64,000 nt of DNA from Halomarina ordinaria (GTDB lineage Archaea; Halobacteriota; Halobacteria; Halobacteriales; Haloarculaceae): contig NZ_JARRAH010000001.1 in the NCBI RefSeq assembly GCF_030553305.1, positions 620,001-684,000 of the forward strand. The letters run 5' to 3'. Position 1 is the stretch's first letter. Each line of letters starts with the position of its first letter. Position numbers and translations under genes: made by a program. The notes under the pieces were generated by a model. The model did no database searches and was not told where the DNA came from. It saw only the letters and a list, made by a program, of their open reading frames with translations. Positions 8,764 through 17,245 of the stretch are shown piece by piece.

Positions 8764-10020
8764 TCAGGGGTAGAGGTCGTCGAGGCGGCCCGCGGCGAAC
8801 GGGACGAGCATCTCGTCGGGGTGGAGGCCGCCGTGCATCCCGACGAACCGCAGTTGCGCGCCGGGGTACCAGACGCCCAGGTCGTGTGGCACCGCGAGCA
8901 GGTCGGGGGCGCGACGCTCGAAGCGCTCTGTCGGAACCCGGTCGCCGAAGAGGTCCCGCGCCCGCCACGCCTCGCGGTCCAACAGCGTCGCGTCGAGCGA
9001 GGAGAGCGCCTCGCGCGCCGCCTCGTGGTGGCCGTCCCCGAGGTGTAGCTGCACGTTCCGTGGCCCGCCGAGCGCCTGCAGGGGCGTCCCGTCGGGGCGG
9101 CGCCGGAGGTGCGCGTCGAGTGCGAACCCGTCGAGGTCGACGTTCCGGTCGGGGTCGGTGTCGACGTGGCCGTGGTCCGCCGTCACGACCAGCAGCGTCT
9201 CCCGCGTCGTCTCGCGGTCGAGACGGTCGAGTTCGCGCTCTAGCGCGGCCGAGAGGTCCGAAAGCGTCGCGCGATAGGCGTCCGAGCGGGTGCCCGCCTC
9301 GTGGGCGACCGTGTCGAGGTCGGGGACGTACGCGAGGAGGTAGGTGGGGTCGGTCGCCCCTTTGAGTACCCGTCGGAGCGCGCGGGCCATCCCCTCGACG
9401 TCGTCGTAGGGCGCGTTCTCCGCGCCCCGGTTGGCCCGCGCCGAGTACGCCGACGCGCCGATTCCCCGCGGTTGCAGGAGGCGACAGTCCACCCCGGGTG
9501 CGGCGCGCTCGTAGACCGTCTCGCCGTCGAGCAGGTGCGAGGCGTCGATACCGGGGTGCGCCTCGGGCGCGGGCGTCCCGTCGAGCGTCGTGAACGGGAG
9601 CGTCCGGAGGACGGCGTCGAACGCCTCCACGTAGCCGAACCACCCCAGTAGGCCGTGCTCGGCAGGTTGACGGCCGGTGTGCATCGTCGACATCGCGGCG
9701 GCCGTCTCGGAGGGGTAGACGCTCGTGAGCGGGGTGACCGTCCCGCGCTCGCTCATCCGCGCGAAGAACTGGTGGTCGGCGTGCTCGCGGCGCCACTGGC
9801 GGTAGCCGAACCCGTCGACCAGCAGGACGACGACGTGGCGTGCGGCCGTCTCGACGCCCGAGAAGACGTCGTCGGGGAGCGGACGGCGGACGTCCCCGCC
9901 GACGAGCGACAGCACGGTGTCGGGGACGTTCGCGAAGCAGTAGTCCCCGTAGGCGGGGAGGACCGTGCGCTCGTCCGCCCCGCGCGAGCGGAGGTCGGCG
10001 GCGACGTCGTGGCGGAACAT
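8764..10020 (-). CDS. alkaline phosphatase / nucleotide pyrophosphatase superfamily protein
   Basis: A 418-residue soluble protein of the alkaline phosphatase superfamily. Seen: the metal/nucleophile segment 'VVLLVDGFGYRQW' (Asp about 71) and 'PLTSVYPSETAAAM' (nucleophile Ser/Thr region, about 100-113). Further on are 'YVPDLDTVAHEAGTRSD' and 'VVTADHGHVDTD', supplying the remaining metal-binding Asp/His, and a C-terminal 'GMHGGLHPDEMLVPF' with the last His. This motif order matches type I phosphodiesterase/nucleotide pyrophosphatases and relatives of phosphoglycerate mutase. No signal peptide, so it acts in the cytosol. The ATG at 10020 gives 'MFRHDVAADLRS'. Substrate unknown. Confidence 0.83.
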   Translation of the reverse strand: MFRHDVAADLRSRGADERTVLPAYGDYCFANVPDTVLSLVGGDVRRPLPDDVFSGVETAARHVVVLLVDGFGYRQWRREHADHQFFARMSERGTVTPLTSVYPSETAAAMSTMHTGRQPAEHGLLGWFGYVEAFDAVLRTLPFTTLDGTPAPEAHPGIDASHLLDGETVYERAAPGVDCRLLQPRGIGASAYSARANRGAENAPYDDVEGMARALRRVLKGATDPTYLLAYVPDLDTVAHEAGTRSDAYRATLSDLSAALERELDRLDRETTRETLLVVTADHGHVDTDPDRNVDLDGFALDAHLRRRPDGTPLQALGGPRNVQLHLGDGHHEAAREALSSLDATLLDREAWRARDLFGDRVPTERFERRAPDLLAVPHDLGVWYPGAQLRFVGMHGGLHPDEMLVPFAAGRLDDLYP

Positions 10021-10061
10021 GGTCCGAGGTGGCGTCCCCGGGACGAAGAACTTGGGATGGG

Positions 10062-11357
10062 TCAGTCGACGCGGTGGACGTCCGCGCCGAGGCCGGCGAG
10101 CGCGTCGAAGAAGTCCGGGAAGGAGACGTCGACGTGTTCGGCCCCCTCGACCGTCGTCTCGCCGTCGGCGACGAGCCCCGCGACCGACAGCGCCATGACG
10201 ATGCGGTGGTCGTGGTAGCCCTCGACGCGCGCGCCCCGGAGGTCGGAGTCGTCCCCGTGGACGACGAGTTCGTCCTCGCGTTCGGTCACCGCGGCGCCCA
10301 GTTTCTCCAGTTCGGTCGCCATCGCGGCCACCCGGTCGGTCTCCTTGTAGCGGACGTGCTCGCAGTTGACGATGCGGGTGTCGCCCCCGGCGGCCGCGCC
10401 GAGCGTCGCGAGCGTGGGCAGCAGGTCGGGCGTGTCGCCGACGTCCACCTCGACGCCGGAGAGCGCGGCGCGCGTGACGGTGAGTTCGCCCGCGTCGCGG
10501 TCCCACTCGACGGTCGCGCCCATCCGCCGGAGCACGTCGACGATGGCGGCGTCACCCTGCGCGCTCGGCTGGGCCCCCTCGACGACGACGGAGCGCCCCT
10601 CGTCGGCCGCGAGCGCACCCGCCGCGAGCAGGTAGGAGATGGAGGAGAAGTCGCCGGGGACGGCGTAGCGCTCGGCGCGGTAGGACTGCCCGCCGGGGAC
10701 GGCGAATCCACGCCCCGTGCGCTCGGCCTCGACGCCGAACGCCTCCAGCACTTCGAGGGTGATGTCGACGTAGGGGGCCGACTTCAGTTCGGTCTCCAGG
10801 TCGACGTCGATACCCTCCTCGGTGACCGCCCCGGCCATCAGGAGGGCGGTGACGTACTGCGAGGAGACGTCGCCGGGGATGGAGACGCCTCCGCCACCGG
10901 TCGAGTCGCCGACGACGAGCGGCGCCTGGCCGTTGTCGCGGGTGCTCTCGGCCCGTCCGCCCAGTTGCCGAACGGCGTCGAGCAGCGGCCCCTGCGGGCG
11001 CGAGCGGAGCGAGTCGTCGCCCGTGAGGACGGTCAGTCCGGGGGCGAGCGCCCCCGTCGCCGTCACCAGACGCATGGTCGTCCCGCTGTTGGCGCAGTCG
11101 ATGACGTCGTCGGGGGTGTCCGGCCGGCCGTCGAACCCCTCGACGTCGAGGTACTCCTCGGCGCGGTCGCGGTCGACGCGCCCGCCGTAGGCCTCGACGG
11201 CGCGCATCGTCGCGCGCGTGTCGGCGCTCACGAGCGGGTGTTCGACGCGCGCGCCGTCGGCGTAGCCGGCGGCGAGGATGGCGCGGTGGGTGTAGCTCTT
11301 CGAGGGCGGGGCCCGGACCCGGCCGGCGACGGACGACCGGGCGATGCGTGCGTCCAT
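10062..11357 (-). CDS. aroA: 3-phosphoshikimate 1-carboxyvinyltransferase (EPSP synthase)
   Basis: A 431-residue EPSP synthase, the sixth step of the shikimate pathway to chorismate: shikimate-3-phosphate plus phosphoenolpyruvate. Motifs: '[11 protein letters not shown]' at 16-26 (substrate-binding Lys), '[11 protein letters not shown]' at about 88-98, '[14 protein letters not shown]' at about 155, '[14 protein letters not shown]' near 235 and '[13 protein letters not shown]' at about 340. Length is normal. No other shikimate gene is adjacent in this window. It sits in a run of minus-strand genes (S9 peptidase upstream, phosphodiesterase-like gene downstream) with gaps of 40-60 bp, so co-transcription is possible but functionally uninformative. 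Confidence 0.97.
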   Translation of the reverse strand: MDARIARSSVAGRVRAPPSKSYTHRAILAAGYADGARVEHPLVSADTRATMRAVEAYGGRVDRDRAEEYLDVEGFDGRPDTPDDVIDCANSGTTMRLVTATGALAPGLTVLTGDDSLRSRPQGPLLDAVRQLGGRAESTRDNGQAPLVVGDSTGGGGVSIPGDVSSQYVTALLMAGAVTEEGIDVDLETELKSAPYVDITLEVLEAFGVEAERTGRGFAVPGGQSYRAERYAVPGDFSSISYLLAAGALAADEGRSVVVEGAQPSAQGDAAIVDVLRRMGATVEWDRDAGELTVTRAALSGVEVDVGDTPDLLPTLATLGAAAGGDTRIVNCEHVRYKETDRVAAMATELEKLGAAVTEREDELVVHGDDSDLRGARVEGYHDHRIVMALSVAGLVADGETTVEGAEHVDVSFPDFFDALAGLGADVHRVD

Positions 11358-11414
11358 GCCTCGGCCTCGGAGTGCCCCGGTATCAGGGTTCCGGCGTGGG
11401 CAGGTTTCCCCGTC

Positions 11415-13541
11415 TCACGCCGCGGTCCGGTCACCCGTCTCGGTCGCCGGGTCGTGCGTCTCGAACCAGTCGGCCAGCGTCCGCAGACGGTGGACGGCGC
11501 GCTCGGGGTCCTCGATGGCGTGGTGTTCGCCCTGGTAGACGACGAGTTTCGCGGGGACGCCGCGCTTCCGGAGGCTGACGTAGAGCTGTTCGGACTGCGT
11601 CGGCGGGCAGCGCCAGTCCTCCTCCCCGGCGGTGAGGAGGAGCGGCGTCTCGATGGCGTCGACGTCGGGCAGCGAGGAGGCCTCGCGGTAGCCCCCGGGG
11701 TTCTCCCACGGGAGGCCGAAGTCCGACTCCAGCCAGTTGTGACAGTCGTCGGTGCCGAACGAGGAGGCGAGGTCGTAGATGCCGTGCTCGGCCGCGCCCG
11801 CCGCGAAGCGGTCCGTCCGCGTGAGGACGTACGCCGTGTTGATACCGCCCTGCGAGAAGCCCGTGACGAACAGCCGGTCGGGGTCGGCCCAGCCTTCTTC
11901 GACGAGGTGGTCGGTCCCGGCGAGCAGGTCGTCGACCTCGAGCGTGTTCCAGCGCCCCCGCAGCGCCTCGGAGAAGGCCCGCCCGTAGGAGGTGCTCCCA
12001 CGGTAGTTGACGCGGAAGACGACGTAGCCGCGACTCGTCCAGAAGGCGGCGTCGAAGTCCCACCCCGGCTGGTCGTAGGCCATCGGCCCGCCGTGGATAT
12101 CGAGGAGCAGCGGTCTGGGGTCGGGCGCGTCGGGGTCGAAGTCGGTGGGATAGAGAGCGATGCCCTCGACGCGCTGGTCGCCGCTGTCGAACGCGACGCG
12201 GCGGGCGCGGTGGCCCGCCCGCCCCTCGAAGAAGCACGTGTTGAGCGCCGTGAGTCGCGTCGGGTCGGGGTCGTCGTCAAGCGCGTCGGCCGCCAGCGCG
12301 TGGAGGTCGGTCCCCGCCGCGGCGTGCGAGCGCGCGACGACGACGGTCCCGTCGCCGGCGTCGAACTTCGTCACCGACTCGTCGCGCGACTGCGCCCGAT
12401 AGGTGCGTTCCAGCGTGCCCTCGCGGTCGGCGCGAGCGAGCCGCGTCCACCCCTCGTCGGCGAGCGTCGCGAGGAGCGACCGGTCGTCGAGCCACGCCGG
12501 GTCGTCCCAGCCGAGCGTCCGGTCGAGGCCGGCGGCGAGCGACCGGCGCTCGCCCGACGCGTCGAGGACCTGCAACTCGTCCGGCCGGTACGGGTTCTCG
12601 GGGTCGCCAGCGCGGACCGCGAGGTGCGTCCCGCTCGGGTTCCACGTAAGGCCGGCGAAGGCCCACCCGCCGTCGGTGAGCCGCGTCGGGTCGCCGCCGG
12701 CCGGGTCGACGAGGTAGACGTCGCGCTCGTAGGTGTCGTCGGGGCGCTCGCTCTCGTAGGCCAGGAACGCGATGCGGTCGTCGCCCCCCCAGCGCGGCTG
12801 ACGTCCCGACTGCATCTCGCCCGCGCCCGGTTCGAACCCGGTCGCGTCGAGGCGTCGTTCCTTCCCTGCGTCGGGGTCGACGACGAACAGGTAGGTCCGG
12901 ACGTCGTCGAGCCACCCCGCGCCGTCGGCCTTGTGCTGGAGGCGGTCGACCTCGATGGGGCCGCCCGCCTCGCGGCGCTCCAGGGCCTCGCGCTGGTCGT
13001 CCGTGGGGTCGCGCGCGGCGACGACGAGACGCTCCCCGTCGGGCGACCAGTCGTAGTCGGCGACGCCGTGCGGGCGGTCCGTCAACTGTCTCGCGTCGCC
13101 GCCACGCGAGAGGTCGAACGCCCAGACCTGCGTCTCGTCTTCGCCATCGTCACCATCCTCGTCGTCACCGCTGTCTTCGCCGTCTGTTCCCTCTATGTTG
13201 TCTTGGCCATCATTGCCGTCTATGCTCTCTGTGATTAGTCCGCCGTCGTCCGAGCCGATGCGACGCTCGGCGTCGCGCTCGCGGACCGCGAGGAAGGCGA
13301 GTTTCGTGCCGTCGGGCGACCACTTCGGGGCGCTCGCGTCGGAGGCACGCGTGAGGCGGTGCGGGTCCTCGCTCCCGTCGGTCGGGACGACCAGCAGGGA
13401 GGTACGTCGCTCGTCGGCGTCGGGGTCGCACTCCCGGGCGAGGAACGCGACGCGCTCGCCGCCGGGCGAGACGGCGAGGTCCGTGACCTGTGTAACGTCG
13501 TAGAGGGCCTCCGGCGCCAGCGGAGGTGAATCGGGGTCCAT
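11415..13541 (-). CDS. S9 family (prolyl oligopeptidase-like) peptidase with an acidic loop insertion
   Basis: A 708-residue protein of the acylaminoacyl peptidase/prolyl oligopeptidase type. The N-terminal half is a WD/TolB-like beta-propeller with repeated 'P.W(S/T)PDG..LA'-type blades. The C-terminal alpha/beta hydrolase domain has 'HGGPMAYDQPGWDF', the nucleophile motif 'GFSQGG' (Ser about 558), an acid in 'GEEDWRCPP' and the catalytic His in 'YQGEHHAIEDP'. The start is the ATG giving MDPDSPPLAPEALYDV. In the propeller, about residues 98-140 form a low-complexity Asp/Glu/Gly loop whose codons are markedly less GC-rich than the rest, probably a lineage-specific surface insertion. Cytosolic; degrades peptides. 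Confidence 0.92.
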   Translation of the reverse strand: MDPDSPPLAPEALYDVTQVTDLAVSPGGERVAFLARECDPDADERRTSLLVVPTDGSEDPHRLTRASDASAPKWSPDGTKLAFLAVRERDAERRIGSDDGGLITESIDGNDGQDNIEGTDGEDSGDDEDGDDGEDETQVWAFDLSRGGDARQLTDRPHGVADYDWSPDGERLVVAARDPTDDQREALERREAGGPIEVDRLQHKADGAGWLDDVRTYLFVVDPDAGKERRLDATGFEPGAGEMQSGRQPRWGGDDRIAFLAYESERPDDTYERDVYLVDPAGGDPTRLTDGGWAFAGLTWNPSGTHLAVRAGDPENPYRPDELQVLDASGERRSLAAGLDRTLGWDDPAWLDDRSLLATLADEGWTRLARADREGTLERTYRAQSRDESVTKFDAGDGTVVVARSHAAAGTDLHALAADALDDDPDPTRLTALNTCFFEGRAGHRARRVAFDSGDQRVEGIALYPTDFDPDAPDPRPLLLDIHGGPMAYDQPGWDFDAAFWTSRGYVVFRVNYRGSTSYGRAFSEALRGRWNTLEVDDLLAGTDHLVEEGWADPDRLFVTGFSQGGINTAYVLTRTDRFAAGAAEHGIYDLASSFGTDDCHNWLESDFGLPWENPGGYREASSLPDVDAIETPLLLTAGEEDWRCPPTQSEQLYVSLRKRGVPAKLVVYQGEHHAIEDPERAVHRLRTLADWFETHDPATETGDRTAA

Positions 13542-13594
13542 GGCGTGGCGTGCGCGGACGACCCGGATACCGGTTCCGGTCCGGTGAATCGTGG

Positions 13595-14338
13595 CTACTC
13601 GCCGGCGAGCAACCGGTCGAGTTCCTGCGCGCCGTGCGCGAGCGAGTCGAGGGGGTCCTCCGGGTCGTCGTACTCGTAGACGAACCACTCACAGCCCGCG
13701 TCTCGGGCCGCCTCGACGCAGGCGGGGAGGTCGACGCGCCCGGTGCGGAGTTCCGCGCAGTTCCCGTCGCCATCGACGTCGGTGACGTGCAGCAGGGGGA
13801 CCCGCGAACCGAACCGACGGACGACGGTCGCGGGGTCGTAGCCGGCCGCCGCGGCCCACCCGAGGTCGAGTTCGAAGTCCACGCCGGCCGTCGCGGGGAC
13901 GAGAAGCGAGAACGCGCTCGCGGCCCCGACGTCGGCGAACTCGCCCGTGTGGTTGTGATAGAGCAGGTCCGCGTCGGTTCCCCGGAGGTCGGCGGCGAGG
14001 TCCGAGAGCCGAACCGCGGTCCGGTAGGTCTCGGTTCGCGTCGCGAACGACGCCGGGTCGAGCCACGGGACGACGAGCCGCGAACAGTCGAGTTCGCTCC
14101 ACCGTTCGGCCAGCGCGACGGGGTCGGCTTCGAGCGCCTCGCAGTCGACGTGCGCGCCGACCACCTCCAGCCCCGTGCGGTCGAGCGTCGCGGCGGTCTC
14201 CTCGCCGATATCCGCGACCGGGGTGGCGAACTCGACGCCGTCGTATCCGGCGTCGGCGACGCGGTCGAGGAGGGTCGGGAGCGGCTCGTCGAGCTCGCGG
14301 AGCGTGTAGAGCTGAATCGCGGTCTTCGGGGCGGCCAT
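13595..14338 (-). CDS. sugar phosphate isomerase/epimerase (xylose isomerase-like TIM barrel)
   Basis: A 247-residue AP-endonuclease-2-type TIM barrel. Markers: 'IQLYTLRE' (strand 1), 'ADAGYDGVEFA' (strand 2), 'GLEVVGAHVDCEAL' (strand 3), 'LLYHNHTGEF' with metal-binding His, 'VDFELDLGWAAAAGYDPA' and 'VPLLHVTDVDG' with further acidic and His ligands, then 'WFVYEYDDPEDP'. The N-terminal ATG gives MAAPKTAIQLYTL. The family includes tagatose/psicose epimerases, IolE-type dehydratases and many uncharacterised haloarchaeal paralogues; the substrate cannot be chosen. It lies 54 bp upstream of the S9 peptidase gene on the same strand and diverges from uridine kinase. Confidence 0.85.
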   Translation of the reverse strand: MAAPKTAIQLYTLRELDEPLPTLLDRVADAGYDGVEFATPVADIGEETAATLDRTGLEVVGAHVDCEALEADPVALAERWSELDCSRLVVPWLDPASFATRTETYRTAVRLSDLAADLRGTDADLLYHNHTGEFADVGAASAFSLLVPATAGVDFELDLGWAAAAGYDPATVVRRFGSRVPLLHVTDVDGDGNCAELRTGRVDLPACVEAARDAGCEWFVYEYDDPEDPLDSLAHGAQELDRLLAGE

Positions 14339-14427
14339 GGAAGGGGGTCGGCCGACGGGAGTATAACGAGTGGGGCAGCCGGGACGATTCCGTAGATTCA
14401 AGCGTGCCCGTCCGGAGTGTGGGGTAG

Positions 14428-15069
14428 ATGACGCGACCCTCGTTCGTTATCGGCATCGCGGGAGGGACGGGCGCGGGCAAGACGGCCGTCGCGCGCGAGG
14501 TGAAGGAGTCGGTGGGCGAACCGGTCACTCGCATCCCGCTCGACAACTACTACCGCGACCTCTCGCACCTCCCGTTCGAGGAGCGCCAGGAGGTCAACTA
14601 CGACCACCCTTCGGCGTTCGAGTGGGACCTGCTGGCCGACCACCTCGCCGCCCTCCTGCGCGGCGAGACCGTCGAGATGCCGCAGTACGACTTCAGCGCC
14701 CACAACCGGCGCGAGGAGACGGTGACGGTCGAGCCGACGCCGGTCGTCGTCGTCGAGGGCATCCTCTCGCTGTACGAGGAACGCGTCCGCGACCTGATGG
14801 ACCTCTGCGTCTACGTCCAGACGGACGCCGACGTGCGCATCCTCCGACGCATCCAGCGCGACGTCATCGAGCGCGGGCGCGGACTGGAGGGCGTGATGGA
14901 CCAGTACCTCTCGACGGTGAAACCCATGCACGAGCAGTTCATCGAACCGACGAAGAAACACGCCGACGTCATCATCCCCGAGGGGCTGAACCGCTCGGCG
15001 GTCGACCTGCTCATCAAGAAGATTCACGCCGAACTCCGCGAACACGACGACCCCGTCCTCGAAGCCTGA
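14428..15069 (+). CDS. udk: uridine kinase
   Basis: A 213-residue P-loop kinase that phosphorylates uridine/cytidine to the monophosphate in pyrimidine salvage. Walker A is 'GGTGAGKT' (10-17). 'PLDNYYRDL' and 'NYDHPSAFEWDLL' are the signature nucleoside-binding segments; 'QYDFSAHNR' and 'VVVEGILSLYEE' (Walker B region) follow. The lid 'RRIQRDVIERGRGLEGVMDQY' carries the conserved Arg residues. Length and motif order match Udk. Functionally it fits the nucleoside import and cleavage operon at 53.8-60.3 kb, although that is 40 kb away. The transcript starts close to the ATG, 89 bp from the divergent isomerase gene. Confidence 0.95.
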   Translation: MTRPSFVIGIAGGTGAGKTAVAREVKESVGEPVTRIPLDNYYRDLSHLPFEERQEVNYDHPSAFEWDLLADHLAALLRGETVEMPQYDFSAHNRREETVTVEPTPVVVVEGILSLYEERVRDLMDLCVYVQTDADVRILRRIQRDVIERGRGLEGVMDQYLSTVKPMHEQFIEPTKKHADVIIPEGLNRSAVDLLIKKIHAELREHDDPVLEA

Positions 15070-15124
15070 GTCCCTCCCCTCGCTCGGCGATGGTCTCGAC
15101 AGCGATTACGAGCCGTCTGACCAG

Positions 15125-15303
15125 CTAGAGGCCACGAGCCACGTGGGCGAGAGCGAACCACAGCAGGACTGCCCTCTCGACGAGGAGGGCGTGGAGGAAC
15201 GTCGCGAGGACGACGACGAGACCGGCGACGAACGCGACTCCTCCCCGACGTTCTCGCCGGAACGCGTTACGGACACGTCTCTCCCGTCACTGTACTCGGG
15301 CAT
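15125..15303 (-). pseudogene. frameshifted small membrane-protein gene (candidate)
   Basis: A good start exists at 15303: ATG preceded by 'gacgaggattttc' with GAGG at SD distance, opening MPEYSDG. Downstream, in a different frame, the sequence reads RRVRNAFRRERRGG and then a clear hydrophobic helix 'VAFVAGLVVVLATFLHALLV', an 'ERAVLLWFALAHVARGL' tail and a stop at 15125. The second frame has no usable start codon of its own and is bounded upstream by a stop. ATG-to-stop distance is 179 nt, one base short of 60 codons, so a single indel would restore a protein of about 58-59 residues with one or two helices. Either a recent pseudogene or a sequencing indel. Confidence 0.45.
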
Positions 15304-15583
15304 GAAAATCCTCGTCGACCGACTACCCTCCAGTGGAGAAGCGTCGGCGGGAAGCGGTCGGAAGGAGACCGCACGCCCACTATCGGCGAGCGGGTAAAGA
15401 GCGCGGTGGCTAGGATACCGGGGTGTCGCGCCGTCGACCACCCGGGATTGCCTGAAGCGCCACCGTAAGGCGTTCTCGGAGCGAGACACCCGGTTCGGTT
15501 CCGCGCTCGTTACAGGAGAATCCTAGAAGAACCTTATACAGGGCAGAGCTCCCCTTTGGAAACTAGTCCCAACGCGACAAACG

Positions 15584-15590
15584 TTTAATT
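15584..15590 (+). promoter_or_regulatory. TATA box of the 32-residue mini-gene
   Basis: 'TTTAATT' starts 33 bp upstream of the ATG at 15617, the distance expected for an archaeal TATA box on a leaderless or near-leaderless transcript. The preceding 'acaaacg' could serve as the BRE. Confidence 0.45.
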
Positions 15591-15616
15591 ACGTCCGGTC
15601 GTCATATCTGTCTGTC

Positions 15617-15715
15617 ATGCCCGAAACCGACCACGAAGCGGAGTCCGACGCCGCACAGGCGGAAGACGACGACACACTCGACTTCCCGACGCCGGGCGGC
15701 CTCCGCGGCCTGTAG
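15617..15715 (+). CDS. candidate 32-residue acidic mini-protein
   Basis: An ATG frame of 33 codons encoding a very acidic peptide: MPETDHEAESDAAQAEDDDT followed by LDFPTPGGLRGL. A TATA-like element sits 33 bp upstream, and a perfect 7-bp G/C hairpin (15740-15757) begins about 25 bp after the stop. The frame is therefore bracketed like a small independent transcription unit. No membrane segment or signal. The C-terminal 'TPGGLRGL' is unlike the acidic body and could be a recognition tail. I do not recognise a family. Conservation in other genomes is the decisive test. Confidence 0.45.
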   Translation: MPETDHEAESDAAQAEDDDTLDFPTPGGLRGL

Positions 15716-15739
15716 CGCGACCAGCGGTTCTCTCTCGAC

Positions 15740-15757
15740 GCGGGGGGACTCCCCCGC
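15740..15757 (+). terminator. G/C hairpin after the mini-gene
   Basis: GCGGGGG / CCCCCGC with a four-base loop, about 25 bp downstream of the stop codon at 15715. No T-run follows, so it may be an RNA 3'-end stabilising hairpin rather than a true archaeal terminator. Confidence 0.35.
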
Positions 15758-15881
15758 ATCCGTACGCAGTCGTGAGCGGTCGGTCACGCGGACGGGTCGG
15801 GGTCACCGGCCGAACAGGAGGACGGTCCGGCCGGCGACCGTGAGAGAGGGACCTTAAGCCTCCGACGAGCGAGGTGTCGGT

Positions 15882-16673
15882 ATGGACTATCGCGGCGCCC
15901 TCGTCGACCTCGACGGGACGGTCTATCGCGGGGGCGAACTCGTCCCCGGCGCGCTCGACGGCCTCGACACCCTGCGCGAGCGCGGTCTCGACGTACTCTT
16001 CGTCACGAACAACCCGACGCGCTCGCCGGCGGCGTACGCCGACCGGCTCGCGGCCCTCGGCCTCGACGTCGCACCCGACCGAATCCTCTCGGCGGGGGCA
16101 GTGACGGCGACGTACCTCGCCGAGAACCACGCCGAGGACCGGGTGTTCGTCATCGGGAGCGACGGCCTGCGCGCACAGTTCCGCGAGCGCGACCTTCACA
16201 TGACCGAGGACCCCGAGCGCGCGGACGTGGTCGTCACCTCCCACGACTTCGGGTTCGACTACGACGACCTCACGGCGGGGCTGTGGGCGCTGCGCGAGGC
16301 CGAGACGTTCGTCGGCACCGACCCCGACCTCACCTACCCGGACGCCGACGGCCGGGACTTCCCCGGGTCGGGCGCCATCACCCGGGCGGTCGGCGGCGTC
16401 GCCCGCCGCGAACCGGACCACGTCTTCGGCAAGCCCTCGCTGGAGACGCTCGACCTCGCGCTCGCGCGCATCGACCACGCCCCGTCCGAGTGTTTCGTCG
16501 TCGGTGACCGCCCCGACACCGACGTCGCGTTCGGCGAGCGCGCCGGGATGACCACCGCGCTCGTCCTCTCGGGGAGTACCCGCGAGTCGGACCTCGGAGC
16601 CCTCTCGCCGCGCCCCGACTACGTCCTCGACGACCTCTCCGACGTCGAGCAGGTGCTGGATGGTACCGTCTGA
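15882..16673 (+). CDS. HAD-IIA family hydrolase (NagD/p-nitrophenyl phosphatase-like)
   Basis: A 263-residue HAD phosphatase with the C2 cap typical of NagD and 4-nitrophenylphosphatase. Motif I is 'DLDGTVYRG' (9-17), motif II 'FVTNNPTRSP' (about 43-52), motif III Lys in 'VFGKPSLETLDLAL' (about 184) and motif IV 'VVGDRPDTDVAFGERAGM' (about 207-224). 'DFPGSGAITRAV' is the conserved substrate-proximal loop. The cytosolic substrate is unknown; candidates are ribonucleotide monophosphates, phosphoglycolate or glycerol phosphates. A 'ccttaag' TATA-like element lies about 30 bp upstream of the ATG. Confidence 0.9.
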   Translation: MDYRGALVDLDGTVYRGGELVPGALDGLDTLRERGLDVLFVTNNPTRSPAAYADRLAALGLDVAPDRILSAGAVTATYLAENHAEDRVFVIGSDGLRAQFRERDLHMTEDPERADVVVTSHDFGFDYDDLTAGLWALREAETFVGTDPDLTYPDADGRDFPGSGAITRAVGGVARREPDHVFGKPSLETLDLALARIDHAPSECFVVGDRPDTDVAFGERAGMTTALVLSGSTRESDLGALSPRPDYVLDDLSDVEQVLDGTV

Positions 16674-16679
16674 CATAGG

Positions 16680-16685
16680 TTTAAG
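16680..16685 (+). promoter_or_regulatory. TATA box of the 50-residue mini-gene
   Basis: 'TTTAAG' 30 bp upstream of the ATG at 16710, immediately after the stop of the HAD gene, giving an expected transcription start at or next to the ATG. Confidence 0.5.
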
Positions 16686-16709
16686 TACTCGGGCGCCCCA
16701 CCAGCGACT

Positions 16710-16862
16710 ATGAGGAACAGGAACTCGCCGTACCGCTTCGACGCGTTCGAGGACGCGGACCTCGACGAGGCGCCAGAACCGGACCCGACCGCCGTCGACC
16801 TCGAGACGGTCATCGTCGAGGGCGCGTCGATGTCCTACCGGAGCTACCGGCGCCAGCGCTGA
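16710..16862 (+). CDS. 50-residue conserved-type mini-protein
   Basis: An ATG frame of 51 codons. The basic N-terminus (MRNRNSPYRFDAF) is followed by an acidic, Pro-containing middle 'EDADLDEAPEPDPTAVDLE', a beta-strand-like 'TVIVEGASMSYRSY' and a basic RRQR end. Its own TATA box sits 30 bp upstream, between the HAD gene and this frame. The strong third-position GC and acidic middle match real haloarchaeal genes. No known domain is recognised; single-domain peptides of this size are common in Halobacteria. Confidence 0.6.
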   Translation: MRNRNSPYRFDAFEDADLDEAPEPDPTAVDLETVIVEGASMSYRSYRRQR

Positions 16863-16962
16863 CGGCGGGACCGGACGCCCCCGTTCACGGGATGAACTCC
16901 GAACGGTCGACTCAGAGTTCCATACGGTTTTTTGTGTGCGTCATGCCAATGCCCGGTGTCAC

Positions 16963-17223
16963 ATGGCAGACAAAGAAGAACTCCGCACGCAGATGAAAGA
17001 CGCCTTCGGCGGTGCCGACTACCCCATCAACAGCCCGATGGACCTCGTCCCGGCGCTCCCGAACGGCCCCTCGACGAAGTTCGAGTCCGGGGACTTCTCC
17101 ATGACCGCCATGGAGCTCAACACGAAGCTCGGCGGCGGGAACTTCCCGTACGAGAGCGCCGACGCGTTCGTCGACGACGTGCTCCAGCAACTCGAGGAGC
17201 AGGGCCACCTCGACGACAACTGA
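16963..17223 (+). CDS. MTH865-like small protein
   Basis: An 86-residue soluble protein matching the MTH865 family (EF-hand-like fold of unknown function): 'MADKEELRTQMKDAFGGADY' start, 'SPMDLVPALPNGPSTKFESG' centre with the conserved LVPALP.G segment, and a helical 'ADAFVDDVLQQLEEQGHLDDN' end. Length equals the family's usual 75-90. The start at 16963 is chosen over an upstream in-frame codon because 'MADKEELR' is the family-like N-terminus. A 'ggttttttgtg' tract upstream may belong to the promoter. Function unknown. Confidence 0.82.
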   Translation: MADKEELRTQMKDAFGGADYPINSPMDLVPALPNGPSTKFESGDFSMTAMELNTKLGGGNFPYESADAFVDDVLQQLEEQGHLDDN

Positions 17224-17245
17224 GCGGTCGGTCCGAGCCATCTTT

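Noticed and set aside
8726-9796. N-terminal extension of the iron alcohol dehydrogenase frame (745 codons in total)
   Set aside because: The extension is a shadow of the alkaline-phosphatase-family gene; the family length is met from the ATG at 8725.
9840-13238. Giant 1132-codon plus-strand frame
   Set aside because: Antisense to aroA and the S9 peptidase, with alternating Arg/Val/Gly composition typical of high-GC antisense shadows and no domain.
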